Origin: Lachnospiraceae bacterium XBB2008
GTDB lineage: Bacteria > Bacillota > Clostridia > Lachnospirales > Lachnospiraceae
Direction: 5' to 3'
NCBI GenBank assembly: GCA_900102235.1
Contig: FMVL01000012.1
Location: 1-64,000 of the forward strand
Length of the DNA: 64,000 nucleotides
Both the position numbers and the translations under genes were made by a program. The notes beneath the pieces are model-generated. The model ran no database searches. It had not been told where the DNA came from and worked only from the letters and a program-made list of their open reading frames with translations. Below are positions 35,350 through 42,377 of this stretch, in pieces. Numbering within the stretch: the first letter of the stretch is position 1; every line of letters starts with the position of its first letter.

Positions 35350-36150
35350 ATGACCAAAGGAAGGATACATTCACTCGAGAGCTTCGGCACAGTCGACGGA
35401 CCCGGCGTGAGATATGTCGTATTCGTACAGGGCTGCCCCATGCGGTGTGCATATTGCCACAACCCCGATACCTGGCCCATGGACGGCGGCACACTCACAG
35501 AGCCCCAGGAGATCATAGACAACTTTGAACGTAATCGTCCGTTTTATACAAACGGCGGCATCACGGTCACCGGCGGAGAACCTCTCATGCAGGTCGATTT
35601 TCTGATCGATCTGTTTACCCTTGCCAAAGAGCGCGGGATCCACACAGATATCGATACATCGGGTATCGCATTCAAACCGGACAATACGGCTTTTGTGGAA
35701 AAACTTGATAAGCTCATGCCTCTGACCGATCTTGTCATGCTCGATATCAAACATATCGATCCCGAGAAACATATGGAACTCACCGGACAGCCCAACGACG
35801 GGATACTTGCTTTTGCCTCATATCTGAACGAGAAGAACGTGGATATGTGGATCAGACACGTGATCGTTCCCGGCCTTACGGATGATGATGAGTATCTGTA
35901 TAAGCTCGGATATTTCATCGGTCAGTTCCATAACCTGAAAGCGCTCGATGCACTGCCTTATCACACGATGGGTAAAGTAAAATACGAGAAGCTCGGTATG
36001 GATTATAAGCTGGCAGATACTCCCGCGATGGGACAGAAGGAACTTCTGGAAAAGAAGAAGGTCATCCTTCAGGGCATCAAGGACAGAAGAGCAGAACTCA
36101 ACATCCCTCATGATGATTCGGTGATGCTTGATAACTATACAAATGATTAG
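35350..36150 (+). CDS. pflA: Pyruvate formate-lyase activating enzyme (radical SAM)
   Basis: 266 residues. The radical SAM cluster motif CPMRCAYC gives C29, C33 and C36, and TVTGGEPLMQ is the SAM-binding GGE motif. DIKHIDPEKHMELTGQPN and HVIVPGLTDD are typical of PflA. It abstracts hydrogen from the PFL glycine, here in a separate 80-residue protein, so it must recognise that small subunit alone or in complex. It follows a terminator and the SD AAGGGGG, and a ferredoxin gene lies about 100 bases downstream. Confidence 0.95.
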   Translation: MTKGRIHSLESFGTVDGPGVRYVVFVQGCPMRCAYCHNPDTWPMDGGTLTEPQEIIDNFERNRPFYTNGGITVTGGEPLMQVDFLIDLFTLAKERGIHTDIDTSGIAFKPDNTAFVEKLDKLMPLTDLVMLDIKHIDPEKHMELTGQPNDGILAFASYLNEKNVDMWIRHVIVPGLTDDDEYLYKLGYFIGQFHNLKALDALPYHTMGKVKYEKLGMDYKLADTPAMGQKELLEKKKVILQGIKDRRAELNIPHDDSVMLDNYTND

Positions 36151-36184
36151 ATTAATCTAACAAAAGTTAGACATTTCAAACGTA

Positions 36185-36213
36185 TTGTCTTTTATTTTTT
36201 CTTGATGTACGAT
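36185..36213 (+). promoter_or_regulatory. Promoter for the ferredoxin gene
   Basis: TTGTCT (36185-36190), a 17-base spacer, TACGAT (36208-36213), 38 bases before the start codon. Confidence 0.6.
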
Positions 36214-36251
36214 GATTTAAATGAAGAATTCGTCAAAAGGAGGTTTTTATC

Positions 36252-36422
36252 ATGGCATTTGTAATAGGCGATTCCTGTGTTGCTTGTGGTGCTTGTGAGG
36301 CTCAGTGTCCTGTAGGCGCTATCAGCATGGGCGACGGCAAGTTTGAGATCGATCCCGAGAAGTGCATTTCATGCGGTGCTTGCGCAGGCCAGTGCCCTGT
36401 AGGTGCGATTGCAGAGGAATAA
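36252..36422 (+). CDS. 2[4Fe-4S] ferredoxin
   Basis: A 56-residue clostridial-type ferredoxin. Two clusters are bound by CVACGACEAQCP (C9, C12, C15, C19) and CISCGACAGQCP (C38, C41, C44, C48), with the usual pseudo-twofold repeat. The start follows AAGGAGG. It carries low-potential electrons in the cytoplasm. Because PflA needs an external electron to reduce its cluster, the adjacent position suggests this ferredoxin may supply it, though ferredoxins have many partners. Confidence 0.97.
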   Translation: MAFVIGDSCVACGACEAQCPVGAISMGDGKFEIDPEKCISCGACAGQCPVGAIAEE

Positions 36423-36452
36423 GAAACGTGTGCCGTTAAATGGCATTTAAAA

Positions 36453-36480
36453 AGACGAGGCGCTGCCTCGTCTTTTTTTA
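36453..36480. terminator. Bidirectional terminator between ferredoxin and dnaB
   Basis: AGACGAGGC (36453-36461) and GCCTCGTCT (36465-36473) form a 9-bp stem with a 3-base loop, A-run on the left and T-run on the right. The dnaB stop codon lies inside the T-run. Confidence 0.92.
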
Positions 36481-37845
36481 TTCTTCGCTGTCGCGTCTGG
36501 TTGCATGATCCAGGTTACCGAACTTGGTAAGTTTGTCGAGCCAGGCGAGTTCTACGGTTCCTGTCGGGCCGTTTCTCTGCTTGGCTATGATTATCTCTGA
36601 TATTCCTTTTTTCTCGGAATCTTCATGGTAGTAATCATCTCTGTATATGAACATGATAACGTCAGCATCCTGCTCTATGGCTCCGGACTCACGAAGGTCG
36701 GATAGCATGGGCCGGTGATCCGTTCTGCTCTCTACCGACCGGTTAAGCTGTGAAAGAGCTATAACGGGGACGTTCAGCTCTCTGGCCAGTCCTTTGAGCG
36801 CACGGGAGATCTCTGATATCTCCTGCTGTCTTGATTCGTTTCTGCCGCCTGCGGAGCCGCTCATCAGCTGCAGGTAGTCGATCATGATCACATCGATATC
36901 ATTCTCGAGTTTGTACTTGCGGGCTTTGCTTCGAAGCTCCGATACGCTGATGCCTGATGTATCGTCGATGATCAGTTTGGAACCGGCAAGACGCCCACCC
37001 GACTGGATGAGGTCATGCCACTCGCCTCTGGTCAGATCACCCGTCCTGATCTTCTGCGAGTCGACCATGGAATTCATGGACATCATACGCTTGATGAGCT
37101 GCTGCTTGGGCATCTCGAGACTGAAGATGGCTACTGACTTCTGCGAGCTTAAGACGATGTGTTCGGCTATGTTTAATACGAATGCAGTCTTACCCATGGC
37201 GGGTCTTGCTGCAACGAGTATCAGATCGGATTTCTGGAGTCCGGCAAGTTTTGCATCCAGATCAGCGAAGCCGGTGGGTACACCGGTGATACCGCCCTTT
37301 GTGCGTGATGCAGCCTCGATCTCCGCGATCGCGGATGATACGACTTCGGCTATCGGAACGAATTCCGAAGTGGAGCGCGACTGTATCAGATTGAATACTC
37401 TTTTCTCGGTATCGTCAAGTATATCCTGCAGAGGAGTCTTGGCCGCGTAGCAGGTGGATGCGATGTCCTCGTTTATTCTGATGAGTTTGCGCATCGTGGA
37501 CCTGTCGGCTACCGCACGGGCATAATCTGCGGCGTGTCCGGATATGGATACGGAGTTTACGAGCAGGGATATGAACTCCATGGTCGTAGCTTCCGGAGGC
37601 ACATCCATGGCGCACAGACGCTCGTGAAGTATCACGGGGTCTACTGCCTTACCGCTGTTATACAGTTCTTCCATTGCGGTAAAAGCTGCCCCGTACTGTT
37701 TATTATAAAAATCCGCCCCGGTCACATATTCACATGCGACGGGTATTTCTTCCTGATCGAGCAGTAAAGCACCGAGAAGAGACCTCTCGGTCTCTTCATC
37801 ATGCGGCATTATTCGTTTGATCAGGTTCTCGTCCTGGTCCGGCAT
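36478..37845 (-). CDS. dnaB: Replicative DNA helicase DnaB
   Basis: 455 residues. The N-terminal DnaB domain (HDEETERSLLGALLLDQ) is followed by the RecA-like ATPase with Walker A ARPAMGKTAF, Walker B DVIMIDYLQLM and the helicase motif SQLNRSVESRTDHRP. The hexamer unwinds DNA at the fork. It is the last gene of the gdpP-rplI-dnaB operon common in Firmicutes, three bases beyond rplI. No intein or frameshift is seen. The ribosome site is GAGGTAAAG. Confidence 0.97.
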   Translation of the reverse strand: MPDQDENLIKRIMPHDEETERSLLGALLLDQEEIPVACEYVTGADFYNKQYGAAFTAMEELYNSGKAVDPVILHERLCAMDVPPEATTMEFISLLVNSVSISGHAADYARAVADRSTMRKLIRINEDIASTCYAAKTPLQDILDDTEKRVFNLIQSRSTSEFVPIAEVVSSAIAEIEAASRTKGGITGVPTGFADLDAKLAGLQKSDLILVAARPAMGKTAFVLNIAEHIVLSSQKSVAIFSLEMPKQQLIKRMMSMNSMVDSQKIRTGDLTRGEWHDLIQSGGRLAGSKLIIDDTSGISVSELRSKARKYKLENDIDVIMIDYLQLMSGSAGGRNESRQQEISEISRALKGLARELNVPVIALSQLNRSVESRTDHRPMLSDLRESGAIEQDADVIMFIYRDDYYHEDSEKKGISEIIIAKQRNGPTGTVELAWLDKLTKFGNLDHATRRDSEE

Positions 37846-37848
37846 ATA

Positions 37849-38298
37849 TTACTTTACCTCGTCTATCTTGACCCTTAACTTGGCCTGTACTTCGGGATGG
37901 AGCTTTACGGCTACCTCTGCGTATCCCGGTGTCTTAAGCGGTTCGGGAAGAACTATCTTCTTCTTATCGATCTCCAGGCCGTGCTGTTTCTTAAGGCCGT
38001 CTGCTATCTCTTTGGATGATACGGATCCGAAGCTTCTTCCGCCTTCGCCCGTTTTTATTGAGGTCACTACCTCGAGGCCGGCCAGCTTATCTGCCAGCGC
38101 CTGCGCTTCCGCTTTGGTCTCGGCAGCCACTTTTTCCTGATTGGCTTTCTGGAGTTTTAAGTTGTTTAAGTTAGCGGGGGTGGCTTCGACACCGAGTCCG
38201 CCGGGGATGATCTTGTTGCGGGCGTATCCGTCGCTTACGGTTACTATCTCACCCTTTTTTCCGAGACTCTTTACGTCCTGTGTAAGTATTATCTTCAT
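37849..38298 (-). CDS. rplI: 50S ribosomal protein L9
   Basis: 149 residues with the L9 N-terminal signature [36 protein letters not shown], here split over its start, a long connecting helix and the C-terminal globular domain ([16 protein letters not shown]). Its ATG overlaps the gdpP stop by 4 bases, so translation is coupled. L9 binds 23S rRNA and helps frame keeping. Confidence 0.96.
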   Translation of the reverse strand: MKIILTQDVKSLGKKGEIVTVSDGYARNKIIPGGLGVEATPANLNNLKLQKANQEKVAAETKAEAQALADKLAGLEVVTSIKTGEGGRSFGSVSSKEIADGLKKQHGLEIDKKKIVLPEPLKTPGYAEVAVKLHPEVQAKLRVKIDEVK

Positions 38299-40361
38299 CC
38301 GACTATCTCCTCATTTTCGATCATTTCTTCAAGTGTTGATTTGAGAGCTCCTATGGCTTCCTCGAGCGACATCGTGAGCTGGCATGCCGCCATGTTCATA
38401 TGTCCGCCTCCGCCGAGCTTTTCCATGATGACCTGAACGTTGACTTCGTCAATGCTCCGTGCCGAGATATTGATCATGTTGTTGGCTTCCGTGAGCACGA
38501 AGCTGGCTTTGATGCCCTTGATGTTTAAGAGCTCGTTGGCAGCCTGCGCACCTATGACGATCGGGTTCTCGGCGTCTTCGTCGTTATATGTTGAGATCGC
38601 ATAGAAGTCGTGATATATCTCTGCCTGGCTGACGATGTCCGCTCTGGCCTTGTATACGTTTGCGTCATCTCTGAACAGCTTGCGGACCTTGACTACATCG
38701 GCACCGTTCCTGCGCAGGTATGCTGCTGCCTCGAAGGTTCTCACACCGGTCTTGGATGTGAAGTTGTTGGTATCGATCACCATGCCCGCATACATGCAGT
38801 CTGCTTCCTCGGGACGCATGCGCGTGTTGCTTCCGGTGTACTGCAGGATCTCGCTTACGAGCTCACAGGCACTGGATGCATATGCTTCGACATAGGAGAG
38901 TGTTGCGTTCTCGACGGTTTCCTGTCCCTGCCTGTGGTGATCGAGGACCACGATCGACTTGCTGTATTTGATGAGATCGGGACACTCGGTAATGGAAGGC
39001 TTGTTAACATCCACGATTATCAGTGCCGCGTTGGATCCGATCCTCTCAAGAGCGTGCGTACCGGAAACGATGGTTCCGTCTTCATATTCGGGATTCTGCA
39101 TGAACAGATCGACGAGAGGCTGGAGTGACGGTGATATGTCGTTTAATACGATATGCACCGGCTTATCCAAGTTCTTGACGATACGGTACATGCCGACGGA
39201 AGCGCCGAAAGAGTCTTCGTCGGAATTGCGGTGTCCCATGATATAGACTTCGTCGCGGCTCGAGATGATCTCCATGAGAGCCTGCGCTTTTACACGGGCT
39301 TTGACTCTGGTGGATTTTTCTACCTGCTGTGATTTTCCGCCGTAGTAGTTAAGGTCGTTCAGGGTCTTGACCACAGCCTGATCGCCGCCGCGTCCCAGAG
39401 CCATGTCTATCGCATTTCTTGCAAACTCGTAGTTCTGTGCGTAGCTTAAACCGTCAAGACCGATACCCATGGACAGCGTAACAGCCATCTCGTTTCCTAT
39501 ATTAACTGTCTTTACATCCTGCAGCAGGTCAAACTTATTTTCCTTTAAGACCTCAAGCGACTGCTTGCGCATGATGACGAGGAACTTGTCTTTTTCGATC
39601 TTCTTGCATATGCCGTCGAGTGCGGATATGTACTTGTTGATCTTTCGGTCGATGAGCGCTATGAGGAGACTTCTGCGGACTTCCTCGACGCTCTCGAGAG
39701 CTTCTTCATAGTTGTCCAGATAAATGAGTCCGACAGCGAGGCTCTGGTCGTCGATCTCTTTTAACGCGATCTTTAAGGCTGTATTATCATAGAAGAAACA
39801 TGCGGTCAGGTATCCCGAATACGCTTCCGAAGCATCGACGATGTCGCTGTCCGAGATCATGTCAGACATGGATATGCGTCTCATGCTGATGCGGTAGGTA
39901 CGACCGTCATATTCGACATTCACATTGTTGTCGGCATCCTCACCGTCTTCCGTCGGAAGATCTTCGGGATGTACCGTAGGGAAAAGCGAGGTGAGCGACT
40001 TCTTGAAATCACGCCCCACGCCGAAGGCTTCCTTGAAAGCCGTGTTGGTCCAGACTACTTTTCCGGTCTCATCCAGCAATGCATAAGGAAGGTTTAAGTC
40101 ACGGAGCAGTCTTCGCTGAACCTGACCGTACTGCGTGGCAAAGCTTACCATCTCATTTATGATGATGGTACGGTACTTGAGTGCCGCGTATATCAGGGTG
40201 GCAATATAGGGGATCGTGAACAACAGCATCAGGAGTGCCGCCGGTTTATTAAGGAAGGCGATCCCGATGTTGATCCCGATCAGAACTACTGCCAGAATAT
40301 TGAGGAGCAGGAAAAATCTTCGTATCCCGCCCTTGAGTTTCAGAGTTTTAATTTTTGACAT
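38295..40361 (-). CDS. gdpP: Cyclic-di-AMP phosphodiesterase GdpP
   Basis: 688 residues. Two membrane segments at about 12-55 are followed by a PAS domain, a degenerate GGDEF domain ([21 protein letters not shown]), then DHH and DHHA1 domains with [22 protein letters not shown] and [12 protein letters not shown]. This is the layout of GdpP (YybT), which hydrolyses c-di-AMP at the membrane and so affects potassium, osmotic and cell-wall balance. The start at 40361 has no Shine-Dalgarno: a hairpin sits 5 bases upstream in its place, the last of four in the leader. First gene of gdpP-rplI-dnaB. Confidence 0.96.
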   Translation of the reverse strand: MSKIKTLKLKGGIRRFFLLLNILAVVLIGINIGIAFLNKPAALLMLLFTIPYIATLIYAALKYRTIIINEMVSFATQYGQVQRRLLRDLNLPYALLDETGKVVWTNTAFKEAFGVGRDFKKSLTSLFPTVHPEDLPTEDGEDADNNVNVEYDGRTYRISMRRISMSDMISDSDIVDASEAYSGYLTACFFYDNTALKIALKEIDDQSLAVGLIYLDNYEEALESVEEVRRSLLIALIDRKINKYISALDGICKKIEKDKFLVIMRKQSLEVLKENKFDLLQDVKTVNIGNEMAVTLSMGIGLDGLSYAQNYEFARNAIDMALGRGGDQAVVKTLNDLNYYGGKSQQVEKSTRVKARVKAQALMEIISSRDEVYIMGHRNSDEDSFGASVGMYRIVKNLDKPVHIVLNDISPSLQPLVDLFMQNPEYEDGTIVSGTHALERIGSNAALIIVDVNKPSITECPDLIKYSKSIVVLDHHRQGQETVENATLSYVEAYASSACELVSEILQYTGSNTRMRPEEADCMYAGMVIDTNNFTSKTGVRTFEAAAYLRRNGADVVKVRKLFRDDANVYKARADIVSQAEIYHDFYAISTYNDEDAENPIVIGAQAANELLNIKGIKASFVLTEANNMINISARSIDEVNVQVIMEKLGGGGHMNMAACQLTMSLEEAIGALKSTLEEMIENEEIVG

Positions 40362-40366
40362 AGTGC

Positions 40367-40479
40367 AATTAAATGGAATTAATTAGCATGTGTATGGAAA
40401 TACATGGACGTATTTCCACATGTATTTCACGGATGAAATATGCATGTGTCCGGAAATACACGGATGTATTTCCACATGC
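40367..40479 (-). repeat. Four tandem hairpins in the gdpP leader with TCC loops
   Basis: On the gdpP (minus) strand, hairpins at 40452-40473, 40423-40440, 40396-40417 and 40367-40384 have six-base loops ATCCGT, ATCCGT, GTCCAT and TTCCAT. Stems differ (GGAAATAC, TATTTC, GGAAATAC, AATTAA) while the TCC core is kept. The last one ends 5 bases from the ATG where a ribosome site would lie. On the opposite strand each loop shows GGA. Confidence 0.7.
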
Positions 40480-40480
40480 C

Positions 40481-40489
40481 ATTATATCA
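40481..40489 (-). promoter_or_regulatory. Extended -10 promoter for gdpP-rplI-dnaB
   Basis: On the minus strand TGATATAAT gives an extended -10. A start 6-8 bases on would place the first transcribed bases at the first hairpin. No clear -35 is seen. Confidence 0.55.
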
Positions 40490-40510
40490 TATTTTTTTTG
40501 AGATAACCGC

Positions 40511-40539
40511 TTGATTTGCCCGCGGATGCGTGGTATCAT
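40511..40539 (+). promoter_or_regulatory. Promoter for rpsF-ssb-rpsR
   Basis: TTGATT (40511-40516), a 17-base spacer, TATCAT (40534-40539). Confidence 0.78.
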
Positions 40540-40544
40540 AATTG

Positions 40545-40576
40545 CTCGTGGTATAAACTATCCTTGCTCCCGCGAG
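40545..40576 (+). promoter_or_regulatory. Leader hairpin before rpsF, possible S6:S18 autoregulatory element
   Basis: CTCGTGG (40545-40551) pairs with CCGCGAG (40570-40576) with one G-U, enclosing an 18-base loop, directly in the rpsF leader. S6:S18 leaders are known at this place in Firmicutes; I did not confirm the specific consensus. Confidence 0.4.
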
Positions 40577-40605
40577 GGGGCCAGAGACCAAAAGGAGGAA
40601 GAAAA

Positions 40606-40899
40606 ATGCACAAGTATGAATTAGCCGTTGTGCTCAATGCGAAACTTGAAGAAGATGACAAGACCGCTTCTCTTGAAAAAGTTAAAGCATTGATCGAGAG
40701 ATTCGGCGGCCAGATCACGAATGTGGACGATTGGGGTAAGAAGAGACTTGCCTACGAGATCCAGAAGATGAATGAAGGTTTCTACTATTTCATTCAGTTC
40801 GATGCAGAAGCAACTGCACCCGCTGAGATCGAGAGTCGTATCCGCATCATGGATAATGTCATCAGATACTTGATCGTTCGAGCTGACGAGGAAGAATGA
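40606..40899 (+). CDS. rpsF: 30S ribosomal protein S6
   Basis: 97 residues from the ATG at 40606 after AAAAGGAGG; a 30-residue upstream extension in frame overlaps the promoter and is rejected. MHKYELAVVLNAKLEEDD, GQITNVDDWGKKRLAYEIQKMNEG and NVIRYLIVRADEE are typical of bS6. It forms a complex with S18, encoded two genes on, in the order rpsF-ssb-rpsR standard for Firmicutes. Confidence 0.96.
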   Translation: MHKYELAVVLNAKLEEDDKTASLEKVKALIERFGGQITNVDDWGKKRLAYEIQKMNEGFYYFIQFDAEATAPAEIESRIRIMDNVIRYLIVRADEEE

Positions 40900-40915
40900 T
40901 TAGAGAGGTATATTG

Positions 40916-41371
40916 ATGAACAGAGTTATTTTGATGGGACGTCTTACTAGAGACCCCGTGGTACGTTATTCACAGCAGCCTGAAGGCGGCATCTCAAATG
41001 CCAGATACACCATCGCGGTAGACAGAAACGTATCACGTAACGCAGCAAGCGACCAGCCCACGGCAGATTTCATCTCATGCGTGGCATTCGGCAAGACTGC
41101 GGAGTTTGTTGAGAAATACTTAAAGAAGGGAACCAAGATCGCTATCGAAGGTCGTATCCAGACAGGTTCTTACCAGAAGGACGGCCAGACGATCTACACG
41201 ACTGATGTCGTAGTGGACCGTCATGAGTTCTGCGAGAGCAGAAATGCCGGTGGCGATAATTACGGCGGCGCAGGCGGCAACACTTACGAAGCACCCGCTG
41301 CAGGTTCTGATCCGGGAGCTGATTTCATGAACATCCCGGACGGCATCGATGAGTCCCTTCCGTTTAAGTAA
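40916..41371 (+). CDS. ssb: Single-stranded DNA-binding protein
   Basis: 151 residues. The OB fold starts MNRVILMGRLTRDPVVRYS and includes FISCVAFGKTAEFVEKYLKKGTKIAIEGRIQTGSY; a glycine- and alanine-rich linker leads to the acidic tip DGIDESLPFK, a variant of the usual DDDLPF partner-binding tail. The ATG at 40916 is preferred over TTG 40913. It sits between rpsF and rpsR and protects single strands in replication and repair. Confidence 0.96.
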   Translation: MNRVILMGRLTRDPVVRYSQQPEGGISNARYTIAVDRNVSRNAASDQPTADFISCVAFGKTAEFVEKYLKKGTKIAIEGRIQTGSYQKDGQTIYTTDVVVDRHEFCESRNAGGDNYGGAGGNTYEAPAAGSDPGADFMNIPDGIDESLPFK

Positions 41372-41408
41372 GATTTTTGTTTTTTCGTGATTCAGATAGG
41401 AGGCTATT

Positions 41409-41672
41409 ATGGCTTACAATAAGACCGATAAGGCTGATGCTCCCATGAGACGTAAGGGCGGCATCCGTCGCAGAAAAAAGGTATGTGTATTCTGTGGTAA
41501 AGAAGGCGAAATCGATTACAAGGACGTAGCTAAGCTTAAGAGATACGTATCCGAGAGAGGCAAGATCCTTCCCCGCAGGATCACGGGTAACTGCGCAAGA
41601 CATCAGAGAGCGCTCACAACTGCTATCAAGAGAGCTCGTCATATTGCACTGATGCCTTACATCCAGGATTAA
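41409..41672 (+). CDS. rpsR: 30S ribosomal protein S18
   Basis: 87 residues. [20 protein letters not shown] and [31 protein letters not shown] are the bS18 signature, with three cysteines (CVFC and NC) suggesting the zinc-type form. The ribosome site is AGGAGGC. Last gene of rpsF-ssb-rpsR; two terminators follow in series. Confidence 0.97.
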   Translation: MAYNKTDKADAPMRRKGGIRRRKKVCVFCGKEGEIDYKDVAKLKRYVSERGKILPRRITGNCARHQRALTTAIKRARHIALMPYIQD

Positions 41673-41682
41673 TGGTACTTAG

Positions 41683-41715
41683 GAGCCGGTCACACATGTG
41701 GCCGGCTCTTTTTTT
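41683..41715 (+). terminator. Intrinsic terminator after rpsR
   Basis: GAGCCGG (41684-41690) pairs with CCGGCTC (41702-41708) with an inner CAC/GTG, followed by a T-run. Confidence 0.9.
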
Positions 41716-41741
41716 GCCCTGTATTTTCGGCGATTTTTTTG

Positions 41742-41768
41742 AAAAAGCCTGTTGACGCAGGCTTTTTT
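41742..41768 (+). terminator. Second terminator whose loop is the next promoter's -35
   Basis: AAAAAGCCTG (41742-41751) and CAGGCTTTTT (41758-41767) form a perfect 10-bp stem ending in Ts. The 6-base loop TTGACG is exactly the -35 hexamer of the promoter at 41752-41780. Confidence 0.8.
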
Positions 41769-41780
41769 GACATATATCAT
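41752..41780 (+). promoter_or_regulatory. Strong promoter reading into the long non-coding interval
   Basis: TTGACG (41752-41757), a 17-base spacer, TATCAT (41775-41780). Expected start near 41787, the 5' end of the structured region. Confidence 0.75.
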
Positions 41781-41784
41781 AAGC

Positions 41785-42093
41785 GTCACAGATGTATCCG
41801 GTCACTTTTCGTATCGGAAGGGAGGCAGGATAAAATACCTCAATAAAGGTAAAAGACGTTTTACCGAACCATTTTTTAGTTTAGCAACTTTTGGGAGAAT
41901 TCTTCTCCCGTATCCTGCGTAAGCAGGATGTCATTCAGGCTCAGTTTGTCTGCCTGAATCAATCCAAACGCCTATACGTAACATTCAAAACAAAAAAAGA
42001 GCTACAGGTTTATTTTTCTTTTTCGATTTTTGGGAGCGCATACAGATTTGCAGCTGTATCCGTCCCCGCAAGATACCGGCCGGTACATCTGAC
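41785..42093 (+). ncRNA. Candidate structured RNA, about 309 nt, unknown class
   Basis: No protein-coding frame stands out in this stretch. The 5' arm GTC-(AC)-AGATGTA-(T)-CCGG (41785-41801) pairs with CCGGTACATCTGAC (42080-42093), a 14-bp closing helix with two small bulges. Inside are hairpins at 41848-41865 (GGTAAAA/TTTTACC), 41893-41909 (GGGAGAA/TTCTCCC), 41912-41929 (ATCCTGC-GTAA-GCAGGAT, a GNRA loop), 41933-41959 (ATTCAGGC/GCCTGAAT) and 42032-42066 (GGGA.CG.ATACAG/CTGTAT.CG.TCCC). A good promoter starts at its 5' end. It does not show the signatures of RNase P RNA, tmRNA, SRP RNA or common riboswitches. It could be a free RNA or a long leader of the GH18 gene. Confidence 0.6.
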
Positions 42094-42094
42094 A

Positions 42095-42119
42095 TAATGC
42101 AGGCATTCCCTCGGCATTA
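42095..42119 (+). other. Hairpin after the structured RNA
   Basis: TAATGC (42095-42100) and GCATTA (42114-42119) form a 6-bp stem with a 13-base loop. No T-run follows, so it is not a standard terminator. Confidence 0.4.
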
Positions 42120-42133
42120 GGAGAGTTTATACC

Positions 42134-42292
42134 ATGATGTCTTCCTCTGCCCAACCTATCTGGATCACGGCCTTTATCCGGGATGAATCAAAAGTATTAA
42201 GGGAAGCCCCCGAGGTTTGCATCTTACCCGTGACGATAGAGGGAATGTCTGCTACAATTGTACGTGGCAATACATCCGTGAATGGCACCTGA
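42134..42292 (+). CDS. Possible 52-residue small protein
   Basis: An ATG at 42134 is preceded by AGGAGAG about ten bases upstream and opens a frame of 52 residues (MMSSSAQPIWITAFIRDESK, then VLREAPEVCILPVTIEGMSA...). No family is recognised. The 3' end runs into the hairpin array before the GH18 gene and a possible promoter (42230-42258) lies inside it, which counts against it. It may be a leader peptide or chance. Confidence 0.3.
   Translation: MMSSSAQPIWITAFIRDESKVLREAPEVCILPVTIEGMSATIVRGNTSVNGT
42230..42258 (+). promoter_or_regulatory. Possible promoter for the GH18/SH3 gene
   Basis: GTGACG (42230-42235), a 17-base spacer and TACAAT (42253-42258). A start 6-8 bases on would fall at the first hairpin of the array, as for gdpP. 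Confidence 0.45.
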
Positions 42293-42371
42293 GAATACAT
42301 CCTTGTATTCTCAAACAGGTGCAAATGACATCCTGTCAATCCGGATACGTACTGAATTAATCCATTAATTC
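42264..42371 (+). repeat. Tandem hairpins with TCC loops before the GH18/SH3 gene
   Basis: Hairpins on the plus strand: imperfect, loop ATCCGT (42264-42288); GAGAATAC-ATCCTT-GTATTCTC (42291-42312) inside CACCT/AGGTG; TGAC-ATCCT-GTCA (42326-42338); GAATTA-ATCCAT-TAATTC (42354-42371). The last ends 6 bases before the ATG at 42378, which has no Shine-Dalgarno. The minus strand of the second reads ATACAAGGATGT, a full match to the CsrA consensus. Confidence 0.7.
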
Positions 42372-42377
42372 CTTATT

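Noticed and set aside
41785-42093. RNase P RNA, tmRNA, SRP RNA or a known riboswitch
   Set aside because: I looked for GAGGAAAGTCC, a tRNA-like 3' end, the GGAAG-type SRP loop and common aptamer cores and found none that fit; GGAAGGGAGGCAGG at 41816 is only a weak likeness to the SRP loop.
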